Positions 31,861 through 42,025 of a DNA stretch of 64,000 bases are shown here, piece by piece. The DNA comes from Euglena gracilis (lineage: Eukaryota > Euglenida > Euglenophyceae > Euglenales): positions 34,068,843-34,132,842 of the forward strand of contig CP154957.1 of assembly GCA_039621445.1 (NCBI GenBank), in the 5' to 3' direction. Position 1 is the first letter of the stretch. Each line of letters starts with the position of its first letter. A program made the position numbers and the translations under genes. The notes under the pieces are model-generated. The model was not told where the DNA came from, searched no databases, and saw nothing but the letters and a program-made list of their open reading frames with translations.

Positions 31861-32275
31861 CGAGTCCACCGACCAGTGGCACAGCCTACTGGATTTGACG
31901 AGTTCAGGGGAGTGAGGCTAAATACAGATGAAAGAGTCCGTGAGAGGTGCGGGGACAGGTAAGAGGAGTGAGCTTGGCGAAAAGATCTCGACATGCTGCT
32001 GGTGCACAGGCGATTTGTAATCCTGTTCTCGACCACCGCAACTCTGATTGGTCGTTGAGATCTGGATTGGGTGGACGGGCCCTTCGTTTCCTACTGCACC
32101 AGGCTCGGGTCAGTAGGTGCGCTTCAAGAGGTTGTATGGTGGACCTGGCTGGCACTTGGCTTGAGGTCCCTCACGGGGGTTCAGCCCCCCTTCGATTGTG
32201 TGTGACTTCTGCACCTCCATGGTGGACGTCCGGAGAGCGTTCTCGGCTTTTGGTATTCCATTTCGGGTGTTTGGT
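31861..32275 (-). mobile_element. 3' UTR of a non-LTR retrotransposon, split by element A
   Basis: Read on the minus strand, this continues from 48455, the other side of the gypsy insertion. It ends in the same 34-bp sequence (31865-31898) as the 3' UTR of the intact non-LTR element at 56599-56632. The order and orientation are what is expected if 49290-48455 and 32275-31861 were one 3' end before element A inserted. Confidence 0.8.
31865..31898 (-). promoter_or_regulatory. Conserved non-LTR 3'-end stem-loop
   Basis: Identical over 34 bp to 56599-56632. The minus strand folds as CCAGT-A-GGC-TGT-GCC-ACTGG. Such 3' hairpins in non-LTR elements are typically recognised by their own RT. Confidence 0.75.
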
Positions 32276-32280
32276 GCTTC
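32276..32280 (+). repeat. Target-site duplication, left
   Basis: GCTTC, repeated directly after the 3' LTR (48450-48454). Five bases is the usual size for Ty3/gypsy elements. Confidence 0.85.
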
Positions 32281-32595
32281 TGCGTACCAGGCGTATGCTT
32301 CTGTCCCCTTCCGTTGAGGAAGTTAGGATGGAAGCAGATCCTATTAGGATTTCCTAATGGGTGCCCCTTCTCTCTCCACAGGTGGTATTCTGTTTTTCCC
32401 TTTGTCCTTCCTTTTCTCCGGACCGGACTTGGATATCCAGTCCGTCCTCCCTGCATTGCTCTGTGCTTTGCTTCTTGGGAAGTGGGAAAAGGGATTTTCT
32501 GTTACTCTGATTTTTAGTTCCCAAGTAGGTGCGCCAAGGCGAAAGCGAAGGCTTTTGGGAATTTGGAAAGGGGAATTGGGAATCAGACGTATACT
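32281..32595 (+). repeat. Element A 5' LTR
   Basis: Runs from TGCGTACC to GTATACT; the 3' LTR runs from TGTGTACC to GTACACT. The start and the inverse of the end share GTGTAC, giving short terminal inverted repeats, although the last bases are CT rather than the usual CA. It contains the pyrimidine-rich AGs CTCTCTCCACAG and GATTTTTAG. Confidence 0.92.
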
Positions 32596-32608
32596 TGGTA
32601 GCAGAGGA
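32596..32608 (+). promoter_or_regulatory. Primer-binding site, initiator tRNA-Met
   Basis: TGGTAGCAGAGGA begins at the first base after the LTR and is complementary to the conserved 3' end of eukaryotic initiator tRNA-Met (CCTCTGCTACCA). The site lies in a roughly 70-bp unit repeated twice more, with TGGTAGCAGA at 32667 and 32732, so the leader has one full and two partial primer sites. Confidence 0.85.
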
Positions 32609-32944
32609 GGTCACGATCCTACACATACAGCCAATACAGAAAGAAACGCTATCAAGTATTACACTTGGTAGCAGATTGGTTACGATCCTACACATACTTC
32701 ACAGAAAGAAAGGCTACCAGGTATTACACTTGGTAGCAGATTAGTTCGATCCTACGCTGAATGGCAGCGGAGGGCCCCTGCACCGTCATTACACGGTCGC
32801 AGCGTCAGCTCCTGGCTTCTAGTCAACGTCTAAGCAGACGAGCAGGCTCCGGAAGCCTCTGTACGGTATTACCCGTTACAGCCCCTCTGGTGCCAGCACA
32901 ACTGCATAGTTTTGTGGGTTTTTGCTGTTTTTGTCATCAGAAAG
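32609..32944 (+). other. Element A leader, with repeats and splice acceptor
   Basis: Untranslated leader holding the two extra primer-site-like repeats. Just before the first gag-region ATG is TTTGCTGTTTTTGTCATCAG (32921-32940), a good 3' splice site, suggesting that gag mRNA may also be spliced. Confidence 0.5.
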
Positions 32945-35030
32945 ATGCAAAGCACAGGCCCCAACCATCAATTCAACTATGCCTTATTACAGGCATCATT
33001 GCAAGACATTGACCAAGAAAATGGGGATTGGAAGCTTTTACGTGAAAGTGCTTCCAGTTCCCACGCCGATGAGGCACAATTGGTTCAACTGTCAAGATTG
33101 CAACATTTGTCATCATTGACAGTGGTCGGCAATGAGCCCTCCACACCATTGGCTTCAGAGGCTAATGCGGCCTGTTCCGCACTCACCTTGCCACAACGGG
33201 CGTATTCGCCTCTGTTTGCGGCAATGGTGCAGCTGCGCACACCGGAGAGACCCGTTGTGATTCAGCCACCGGGCTTCTCTGGTGATGGTGGGCTGGAAAC
33301 CCCGTGTTTCTTTCAACCACCACCCGTTCTTCCACCGGCAAGCCCTTACAGAGCTTTGCCACCACCACCCGATCTTGGGTGCTATCCCGCACTACCTTGG
33401 CAACCGGATACTCGCCTAGTGGTACCAGAATTCTCTGGTACGTTCCAACCCATGGATGGCTATGGGAAGGGCACTGGGGAGCTCCTCACTGCTGAGGATG
33501 TGCAGGATATCGTTGCTCGGCTTCCAGGGGATCACCCCCTTGTGAGGCAGTTCAACCATGTAACAATGCGTTGCAGATTGTGAAACCGCACTCAACAAAG
33601 TGCTCCAGTTTGATGAGGACATCCAAAAAAATGTCTTCACCAAGCTGGAATACTGCTGGAATAACTTGCAGGAAGTTGGCAAATATTGCCAGAGGAATTT
33701 CGAAAGTGCCGGTATTGACCTTGCAAACTTTCGGGAAACCTTTGACAAAATACGCCAACAACTCCCGCAAAACTTCCGGCTAATTAGTGAATGCATGCAT
33801 GAAGCGGAAACGCGGAATGACTCCAAGTTTCTGCACTTGCATGACTCACTACACCAGTTATCGGGACAAATGGAGTCCTGTTCATCCGCGTTGTTGCATT
33901 TGCAACAACAGTTGCATGCAGAAAATTCCTCGTCTGCAACATCCAGTACTGGTTGATTTGTGTCTATGGACCATTTCACCACATTGTCCGCAACTTTCCA
34001 TGAATCGCAACACCGCATTATGCAGTTGTGCTATGAAACGGAAAAGTTTCGGCAATTCCAGTCACAAACCAACGAGAATTTTGCGCCCCACACGTATGTG
34101 CGGCAGTTGGAGGAGCGACTTTCCCGCTTGGATCAGAAAACCTGCTATTGTGACGCAAATCGGGTTGGATTAGCCAATCAAGCAGGTAATCCGGGAACCC
34201 TGATTACCGAGAACCCTGATTTCAAGGCATTTTATGACAAAATGCTCACTGACAATCAGGAAACCTTGCAAGACTTCTGCAACAGCCTATTACGGCTTGA
34301 GGAATCGGTGAATCGGAATGCCCGATCCACGCAAGGTGAGATTACCAGGTTGGATGAGCGAATTTCCGCGTTTTTGGATAAGCCACCACCCGGAAATTTG
34401 CACGTGGGTACCACAACCGCGTTGTCGGATAACCCTGCACCGGTTGCACCGACCACCACACCAACCAAGGTAACATCACCTTTGCAGATTCTGTCAAATG
34501 CTGTAAAAGCATTAATGGGACAACTCCAATTATTGCATAATTCTCACGGGAAACTTGTCCAAGATCTTACCAGAATTTCCGAAAGGATTCCGCACTCGGA
34601 TGACTTTTCCCGTTACCGCAAGCGTATTCGCGCTTTGGAGGATGAAGTTGACCGTATTTGCGGCCAACTCCAACTCGTTGAGCATTTGGAGCAACGTGTG
34701 CATGACTTGTCTGTGGGTTTGGATAATGTGTCCAACCAACAGCGGGTTTCACACCGCAATTCGGCAGTATGTATTGCCAAAGATGCGCCAAATGTTCCAG
34801 AGTCGCGTTTCCATAACCCGGCTCTGGGTGCACATGCACCACCACCACCCGTGTCCCGAGTGTCACAATCCGCGATTCCGCGAATTGTGCCAACATTGGC
34901 CTTGTCCACAACCCAAACCCAGTTTTCGGATGAATTTCCCATTACGGGAACCGAATTTTCAGAAAAAAAATTGCGATTCCGCCAAGTCTCCACAAAGAAA
35001 TACAGCATTCCATGCTTGTGCGTGGAATGA
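32945..35030 (+). pseudogene. Element A N-terminal gag ORF, coiled-coil rich
   Basis: Starts at ATG 32945. The first 210 residues are Pro-rich. Around 33570-33582 the frame shifts, then a long alpha-helical, coiled-coil-like region follows (LEYCWNNLQEVGKYCQ; QLEERLSRLDQ; RIRALEDEVDRICGQLQ). There is an in-frame TGA at 33954-33956. The frame closes at 35030, overlapping the next ORF by 19 nt with a -1 shift, which could be programmed frameshifting. It shows no similarity to known enzymes. Position and composition suggest a structural or assembly protein upstream of the capsid. Confidence 0.65.
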
Positions 35031-36706
35031 GCCAAACCCGTAGACCGGGAGTGGGTCACATGTTGCATGCGCGACATACCCCTACACCGGAGAGTCCCCG
35101 TATTACGGGTGACCAACAGGGTTTGCGACCGTATTTCCGGTACCAGGATTCACCTTCACCAGAAATCTCGCGATTCCGACAGGAATCCGGAAAGGATACG
35201 CTTGGTGCTCGAGCGTACCCAGGCCCAAAACCGCGGAATACCACCGAGGGTCATTGGGTTTCTCAGAAAGACTTCAAGGGCACCATCGCAATCGCGAATA
35301 AGGTGAAACCCCAATGGGACGGTGATCCAACCACATGGAGACAGTTTTTCCGGGACTGGGAGTACTACTGGGCATTAAAAGGGCCAACCCAGGACCCAAA
35401 CCCGGAGGTGATCAAGATGGAATTCATCGATTGCCTCCCTAGGGATGAGAAGGAGCGCGCGCGACAACTTGTTATTCGCTACCGCGTTTCATTTGATGAC
35501 CTGGTGGAGCAATACGCTTCCACCAGTTCAAGTTTGGTCGCTAGGATTACCCTAGAGACCAAGTGGCGGCAATGCGCCCCACCCGATCGCAAGTGGAAGT
35601 CCATTGACCTTTGGTATGCCAAATGGTTAGGACTTGCCGCTGAAGTGGATGAACTCAGTGAAAAGCAAATGCGCGAACAGTTTGATGCTGTTCTCCTGCA
35701 TTTCACGCCTAGCCTCATCAAGGATATCCACTGTGAGGAGTTGGCGAGTCATCCAACGACTCTTGACCAACGCTGGAACTACGTTTCCAAGCAATTGAAG
35801 CTATCACAGCTTCTTGGTCAGATTCAATCCGCGTATAACACACACCCAACCGCTGGATTACCGGCTGGTTCGGTGAACGCATTGCAAAAATCGCCGGTTT
35901 CACCCACTTCACCAAACACAGGATCGAAAACGCGATACCCGCGTTCTTCGGACCAAGCCACGGATAAAGTGTGCTTTTTGTGCAACAAATCGGGACATAT
36001 GTGTCGGGAATGTCCTAATCCTGAAGCGCGTAAGCGTATTCAGAGTCCGCGAGGCTCGACCTCATCACGAGGTTCGGGTTCCTCCGCATTTTCACGCCAA
36101 TCGGGCAATTCACGGTCATCGGGTCCCCGTTCCGGTGGTATTAGCCCCCGGATCCCGTTCTGCGATGAGCGGAAACATGGTACCCCTACTCGGGGTAAGT
36201 CACCCGGTGCCCCGGCCAAGAAGCGTGATTCTCATCGCGAGACATCGCGATCACGTTCGCGAAGCGGATCATCTTCTTCGCGATCCTCATCGGGAAAACC
36301 CCGATACACCGGTCATGGTCGACGGGATATCCGGTCACCACGACGGTTTGACGGGAAATCGGGAAACCGATCCCCCCGTTACCCAGAATCGCGACACAAA
36401 TCTCGGTGTTCGCTTTGTGGATCGAGTGATCACCACTCATCCAAATGTCTGCGTTCTCGTTCTCCCCGCCCTGGCCAACGTCATCGCGGTATGAACCGCG
36501 GTGACAAGGGTCACTCCTACAACCGCCATAAAGTCGGTTTCAAGATATCTTGTTTGGAGGATGACACCCCGGCTTCGGGCAGGGAGGGGGATGAGACCAC
36601 GGATACCGATTTCGACGAGGCGCGCATGGCGGTGCGCACGTTGAAATCCGTGTTTTCCTCTAAAAGGCCCATAGCCGGCTATTCGGCCGGTTCGGAACTG
36701 GAGTAG
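35012..36706 (+). CDS. gag: Element A Gag (capsid and nucleocapsid)
   Basis: An intact 564-codon frame from ATG 35012 (or ATG 35027). The first half is a Retrotrans_gag-like capsid (WDGDPTTWRQFFRDWEYYW; CLPRDEKERARQLV). Two CCHC zinc knuckles follow: CFLCNKSGHMCREC (about 35972-36013) and CSLCGSSDHHSSKC (about 36407-36448), both C-x2-C-x4-H-x4-C. Between and after them is a long Arg/Ser-rich segment resembling nucleic-acid-binding RS tails. Gag assembles the virus-like particle and packages the RNA. It ends with TAG, and pol starts in another frame. Confidence 0.88.
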   Translation: MLVRGMSQTRRPGVGHMLHARHTPTPESPRITGDQQGLRPYFRYQDSPSPEISRFRQESGKDTLGARAYPGPKPRNTTEGHWVSQKDFKGTIAIANKVKPQWDGDPTTWRQFFRDWEYYWALKGPTQDPNPEVIKMEFIDCLPRDEKERARQLVIRYRVSFDDLVEQYASTSSSLVARITLETKWRQCAPPDRKWKSIDLWYAKWLGLAAEVDELSEKQMREQFDAVLLHFTPSLIKDIHCEELASHPTTLDQRWNYVSKQLKLSQLLGQIQSAYNTHPTAGLPAGSVNALQKSPVSPTSPNTGSKTRYPRSSDQATDKVCFLCNKSGHMCRECPNPEARKRIQSPRGSTSSRGSGSSAFSRQSGNSRSSGPRSGGISPRIPFCDERKHGTPTRGKSPGAPAKKRDSHRETSRSRSRSGSSSSRSSSGKPRYTGHGRRDIRSPRRFDGKSGNRSPRYPESRHKSRCSLCGSSDHHSSKCLRSRSPRPGQRHRGMNRGDKGHSYNRHKVGFKISCLEDDTPASGREGDETTDTDFDEARMAVRTLKSVFSSKRPIAGYSAGSELE

Positions 36707-36860
36707 GGGAGCCCGAGGTCCGAGGGCACGGACCTCTGGGCTGATTAACAGATGGAGGTAGGACCTGATCAACCCTGCCCCCCCCTGCCCATCTGCCTTT
36801 CTGGTCGGTACCCGGGAAATTTTCGGGTAACCCACCCCCCACTCCAACTTTCCGCTCGGA

Positions 36861-37880
36861 ATGTTGTGCAAAGTAGGAAAGGGTTCATGGGAAAGCTGGC
36901 AAGAAAACGTATTTTCGCCAGACCCTTCACTTTGCTTACCCCCCATGGAACTTTTGGTCCAAGCGGAAATCAAAATCCAAAATTTTTGTGCAAAAGTCAA
37001 AATTCTCATTGACACTGGTTGTCGCATTGCACTACTTTTTCGGTTCGGGTTGATACCAACCCCTCTCTTGGTGAAAGCCAAGAATCCGATCAAAATTACG
37101 ACGGCTGACAACACCCCCATGTGCGGTGGTGACTTGGGATGCTTTTTGGACATTGTCCTACCCGTCATCCCCAAGCACCACTCACACCCCCCCCAACCGC
37201 AAAATTTTCCGGATACCTGGGGATACGAATCCGGAATCCACGGTTCTGACGTAATTCTGTCATGCCGCTTTTTACGTCAGCACCGGCTGGTAGTGGATTG
37301 CCACTCCCACGGTTTGCGCACATCACCATTCTCTTCATTGCCCCCCAAACCTTCATCACCTGTGGCGTCAACCGCGACGACCACCAAATTTTTCACACCG
37401 TTTTCAAAAAATTTTACCCCGTTACCAACCACACCAACCAACGTTTTCCACACCGGGTGTACCGAGAAAGTTCACCCCCTGCCCATTGGCACACCAACTT
37501 CCGTTCCCCATGAGGCAGGGCAAGCGAGTAGCGGTACCCCCCTCGTTCCACTGGGTTACAAGACGAAAGCCCAAAGGGCTGAAGTTATAACGGTGTCGAG
37601 TAGTCGCCCAGCTGCACTAATACCCCGTTTTCCACCAGATGTATCGCTTTCAGATACATCTGTACACCCCCCAGCAGCTTCAAAAGCGCATCCCAACTTT
37701 TACACACACACCCACCAGACCAACATGCGCGACCAGGACCACTACTGCGACACTTCCTTCCAATGTGTGCACTGTAGGAGAATTTCCGCCCAGCCAGATT
37801 TCGATTGTGGATGCCTAGTCCAAACAGCAACACTAATCCCGATTTCGCGTAACCATACACTTGGTTGCGGATCGCAATGA
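36861..37880 (+). CDS. Element A retropepsin-like protease region
   Basis: From ATG 36861. KILIDTGCRIALL contains the catalytic DTG of aspartic retropepsins (37011-37019). About 75 residues further, GSDVILSCRFLRQHRLVVD matches the C-terminal part of the fold (usually DxILGxxFL). A Pro/Thr-rich linker follows. The TGA at 37878-37880 closes the frame, and the same frame continues with homologous-looking sequence to 38310, so this stop is probably a lesion or recoding site. The 155 bp between gag and this ATG hold nothing recognised. Confidence 0.75.
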   Translation: MLCKVGKGSWESWQENVFSPDPSLCLPPMELLVQAEIKIQNFCAKVKILIDTGCRIALLFRFGLIPTPLLVKAKNPIKITTADNTPMCGGDLGCFLDIVLPVIPKHHSHPPQPQNFPDTWGYESGIHGSDVILSCRFLRQHRLVVDCHSHGLRTSPFSSLPPKPSSPVASTATTTKFFTPFSKNFTPLPTTPTNVFHTGCTEKVHPLPIGTPTSVPHEAGQASSGTPLVPLGYKTKAQRAEVITVSSSRPAALIPRFPPDVSLSDTSVHPPAASKAHPNFYTHTHQTNMRDQDHYCDTSFQCVHCRRISAQPDFDCGCLVQTATLIPISRNHTLGCGSQ

Positions 37881-38531
37881 GCGACCGTACATCAAGTGCT
37901 CCAACAACGAGGTATTGCCTTGTTGTTTGGGACCGCGAAATCCGTGTCACACACCTCCCCCACCTCCATCTGGCATGATATCGACTGGGTATGCACTCAT
38001 CCAACCCATCAACCCTTGGGAATGCCCCTAGGGAGTGTGGATGACACACCCTTGACCTATGTTTGCGGATCCCTGAATTGCGTTACTGCTCTTCAACCCG
38101 CGAACCAGTTCGACACCTACGCGATGCGTGTATGGGACGCATTTAATTTTGGTCAATACCGTATTTTGGAGGAATGGTTCTCCAAAATCGCGGTTGTGGC
38201 TGATTCCTTCGATTTGTCGTTGGAAATTGATGCGTTTTCATCAAAAACGCATGCGCGCTTGTCGCGATATTGGTCGCGACATTCCAACGCATTTGTTAAA
38301 TTTCGGGTGATACGGTGCTCTGGATGCACCCTCCCCCAAAACTTATCCCGGATGTGGTGGAGAAAATCCTCTGCGATGAAGCGCGAGGAGCTCTCCTCAT
38401 ACCCGTCAATCCGAATGCGGACTGGTTTCACCAACTATCTCATGTGTGTTTTCATTGGTGGGATTTACCCGCTGATGTACCACGATTCGAGGATTTTTGT
38501 GGTATATTATTACCACCTGTTAAAGAAATAA
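37881..38531 (+). pseudogene. Element A methyltransferase-like (Dam/DIRS-type) module
   Basis: Same frame as the protease to about 38310, then one frame over. It reads EEWFSKI, LSLEIDAFSSKTHARLSRYWS, HSNAF, then MHPPPKLIPDVVEKIL and ALLIPVNPNADWF. The same succession (WF, IDAF, FWS, DAF, W-NPPF-LLPRVLE, ILLAPDWS) is found in the 2A non-LTR element at about 60330-60830. It resembles the module after RNase H in DIRS-type retrotransposons and phage N6-adenine methyltransferases (motif NPPF/Y). Here NPPF is replaced by HPPP, so catalysis is doubtful. Homology between the two copies is clear by eye; the family name is an inference. Confidence 0.6.
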
Positions 38532-40888
38532 TTTTTCGCATTTGTTTCTTCGACGCATTCGGAATATCCGATGTGCGTGTGCCAAGGTACCTTGGTACGG
38601 ATGGGGATGCCACACCCTCAACGCAGATTTCTGCGATCATTGAGAGTGCGGACCAACACCCCAAGTCTGCTGACTATTGTTCGCGAATTACTCGCGAATT
38701 TCATGGTGTACTGGATAACCCAGTATACGCCTGCGACATCGACCCCGCGATTCGCGGTCCGTTCGGTGTTTGCAAAATCGAGCTCAAGGATGGCGCTAAA
38801 CCCATGCACCGGAAATTCTTCCGTTGTTCGGGTGAACGCGAACAAGCTCCCAACGAGATGATTGAGAAGCTCATCCAGCGGAAGTGGATTATCCCTTCCA
38901 AGAGCGAATGGACATCACAGGCTTTTGTGGTGCCCAAACCCGCTGACCAGTCTGGTCAGAAGAAGTGGAGACTAGTGCTGGATTACCGGTACCTGAACTC
39001 CCAAACGAAGGATGACCCCTTCCCGTTACCGCTGATCGAGGATTTGAACACCAGACAATCGGATAACCGGTTGTGGTCAATCTTTGATCTGGAAGACGGT
39101 TTCCATCAGATGCATTTGCATCCTGATTCGCAACCGTACACGGCATTCGTGACATCCAAGGGTGTGTACCAATGGATGGTACTCCCCATGGGTGTAAGGA
39201 ATGGCCCAGCCATGTTTCAACGCATGATCCAGTGGGTTTTGCGCGATTTACCGTTTGCTCTGGTGTACATCGATGATGTACTGGTGGGAACCCAACCGCC
39301 ATCCGCGAAATCGGGCGAGGATATCCTCGAACCGCATTATCGCGATGTGCGGGCGGTATTATCCGCGTTCAAAAAGCATTTGCTTTTTGTGAAGGGTTCC
39401 AAAACGCACCTGTTTTGAAAAATTATTAAGTTTTGCGGGCATATCCTGAGCAACGGGCAGCGTAAAGCCGCACCCAGTAAGATGGAGGCCATTAAGAAAT
39501 GGACTCCTGAGGTCATTAAGACCTTAACGCATATAAAGGGATTTTTGGGATTAGCCCAATATTACGCGATTTACATGAAAGATTTCGCAAAAATCTCGGT
39601 ACCTCTAACCCGACAACTCAAAAATCGAACACCCGATAACGCAAAAGTCATTTGGGATGACCAAATGCGCGAGGCCTTGAATAAAATCAAGGACTTGCTG
39701 CTCGAGAACGTGGTTCTCGATATCGAGGATCCATATAAACCGTATGTCCTGGAGGTCGACAGCAGCGATTACGCTGTTGGCGGAGTTCTTAGCCAGCATA
39801 ATGCGGCGAATGAACTCCGACCTGTGGCTTTCTTCAGCAGGAAGCTGCAGGGCGACAACGGGAAAGGACAGGTTAAATGGAGCATTCGCGAAAAGGAGAC
39901 ATATGCCATTGTGCTTATTCTCCAGAAATTCCGCAGCTGGATAGCCAGCAGCTTGGTCCAGATACTCGTGTTGACGGATCATGAGAGCCTTCAACACTGG
40001 TATACCGAGGACCTAAACAAGGCCATGTCATCAGTTGGCAGAAGATGCCGATGGCATGAGTTCTTGAGCCAGTTTAACCTGCTGGTTATCTATACCCCAG
40101 GTCACACACAAAAAGTTGCGGATCCTCTCAGCCGAGCCCCCTGGTATTATCCTGGGAACCCGGATGAGGGTGATGCGACTTTTCATGGCAGCCATGAGGC
40201 TGACCAGTTCGCACGTCGATCCGACGCTGCGGACAACATGCTCGATTCACTACCCGTTTCCCGGGTATATCGCAGCATCGCCATTTCACCATTGCGTGGA
40301 AGGCGCCGGCGTGGACGCACTGCCGGACCCCGTCGCATTACGCGTACGGAAACTCCTACCCCCCTATTTTTCCGCGAATGGGATTATTCGCGTGACCCTA
40401 TATATAGTACCATTGTGAATAGACTTCGTAATGGTGAATCCATAGAGAATTACTCTCTATCACCATTGCGGCTTATTTTACGGAATGATTCTGGTTATAA
40501 ATATTGTATACCCCAAGACCAGGTTGATGATGTGATTTTGAGCTATCACAACCATGGTCACCCTGGGGCACCCAAACTTCTTTCACTAGTGGGTCGCAGA
40601 TATGGCACAACCCTGAGTGAAAAAGAATTATATTCGCGCTGTTTGCGAATTTCGCAACGGTGCCAAATTTGTCAGGCTGTAAAACCGCGCAGACGTACCC
40701 CCCCTGGTACGATGGACTTTTTCCCCGTACCACCAGACACTTTTACGTCCCTCTGCATGGATTTTCTCGAACTTGAACCTTGCAAAGGATCAGATGACAA
40801 AATTTACGATTACGTTTTTGTTGTCGTCTGTCGGCTGAGTGTGTACATTGTAGCCATTCCATGCCGGAAAGCAGGGTTGACAGCCTAG
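38532..40888 (+). pseudogene. pol: Element A reverse transcriptase, RNase H and integrase N-terminus
   Basis: A single frame (open from 38315) with one in-frame TGA at 39416-39418. RT motifs in order: KWRLVLDYRYLNSQT, SIFDLEDGFHQM, GPAMFQRMI, and LVYIDDVLVG with the catalytic YIDD (about 39265-39276). RNase H follows: VLEVDSSDYAVGGVL, REKETYA, LTDHESL and VADPLSR keep the four acidic residues. The integrase zinc region is HNHGHPGAPKL and RCQICQ. The integrase core begins with LCMDFLEL (first Asp of DDE). The frame stops at TAG 40886-40888 in the middle of the integrase core. Confidence 0.9.
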
Positions 40889-41833
40889 ATTTTGGCATCC
40901 ATATTCCTGGAGAAATGTATCTGCTTAATGGGTTTACCGAACGAAATCGTGAGTGATCAAGATCACTTGATCTCTTCGCGGTTTTTCACAACTTTGTGCG
41001 GTTTACTCGGCATTGAGCAGCATTTTTCCATTATATACCGCCCGAAAGGCAATGGTAGAGCCGAGGCAGCCGTGAAATCTGTTGTCAATATGCTTCGCCT
41101 TTCACTGGCTGACTCGGGTAAGAATTGGTTATCCGTTCTTCATTGGTGTTTATTTTACATCAATACCTTGCCAGGGTTGGTATTACCACACTCACCGCAC
41201 AAAATTGTTTTCGGACGAGACCCTCCGGCCATAGGGGATATCCCCTCGGAGAGACCCGCCCGAAGTAGCGTCAGCTGTGAAACGTGGTTTGCAGAAGTGG
41301 AATCACTCCGCTCTGCAGTCCAATCACGTATCACAGAAATTCATTCCAACAAACGGAAATCGTTTTTACAGAACTTCAACACACCTGCGTATAGTCCAGG
41401 TGACCGCGTGTGGGTACGGAATAACCGCACCCGCATGCAATCTTCCAAGCTAGATCCTCTTTGGCTCGGCCCAGGCGAAATTTTGGAGAGGTTAGGTAGT
41501 AGCGGGCGATATAACGTTGCCTTGCCCAACGGGATTGAGGACGTCCATATGGACGACTTCAAACCGTACCTAAGCCCTCCAGACGGAAAAGCTATCCCCT
41601 GCCTGTATTTCAAGCCCCGTTCCAGATTACCTGAAACGGACGACTTTGTGGTCAATAAGATAATAGACCACAAGGTCGACAGGGGTGTGCACTACTGGAA
41701 AGTTCGCTGGAAAGGGTATGGGCCAGAGGAGGACACTTGGGAGCCAGCATCCAGTTTTGTTGGATATATCCAGCAGGATTGGAAGCTGTGGAACAAGCGC
41801 AATCACATAGACATAAACATAAACACTTTCTGA
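40889..41833 (+). CDS. Element A integrase core and C-terminal chromodomain
   Basis: In the same frame directly after the TAG. It carries the second catalytic Asp (IVSDQD) and the Glu (NGRAEAAVKSV), so all three DDE residues exist across the stop. The GPY/F-like region (PLWLGPGEILERL) is followed by the chromodomain LPETDDFVVNKIIDHK and VHYWKVRWKGYGPEEDTWEP. Chromodomains at this position define chromoviruses and guide integration. It ends ININTF. Confidence 0.9.
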   Translation: MLASIFLEKCICLMGLPNEIVSDQDHLISSRFFTTLCGLLGIEQHFSIIYRPKGNGRAEAAVKSVVNMLRLSLADSGKNWLSVLHWCLFYINTLPGLVLPHSPHKIVFGRDPPAIGDIPSERPARSSVSCETWFAEVESLRSAVQSRITEIHSNKRKSFLQNFNTPAYSPGDRVWVRNNRTRMQSSKLDPLWLGPGEILERLGSSGRYNVALPNGIEDVHMDDFKPYLSPPDGKAIPCLYFKPRSRLPETDDFVVNKIIDHKVDRGVHYWKVRWKGYGPEEDTWEPASSFVGYIQQDWKLWNKRNHIDININTF

Positions 41834-42025
41834 AACGATTTCGTTTTGGAAAATGCGTGTGTTTTATGTGAATGTTTCGCGTTTATACCCCCCCTGCACT
41901 TCCTTATTTCTCTATCTTTCTCGCAGAGTTTTTGATTAAGATAGCAGCCTACCTTTTTCAGTGCACAAGCACTCAAAGCGACTGACAACAAGGTTACCCT
42001 TAGTTGTCGTCGTCGTTCGGGTAGC
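41834..42025 (+). promoter_or_regulatory. Element A pol-ORF3 spacer with splice acceptor
   Basis: At 41897-41927, CTTCCTTATTTCTCTATC is followed by TTTCTCGCAG, matching 25509-25536 in the divergent element C. This is the expected place for the acceptor of a spliced, env-like subgenomic mRNA. Confidence 0.6.
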
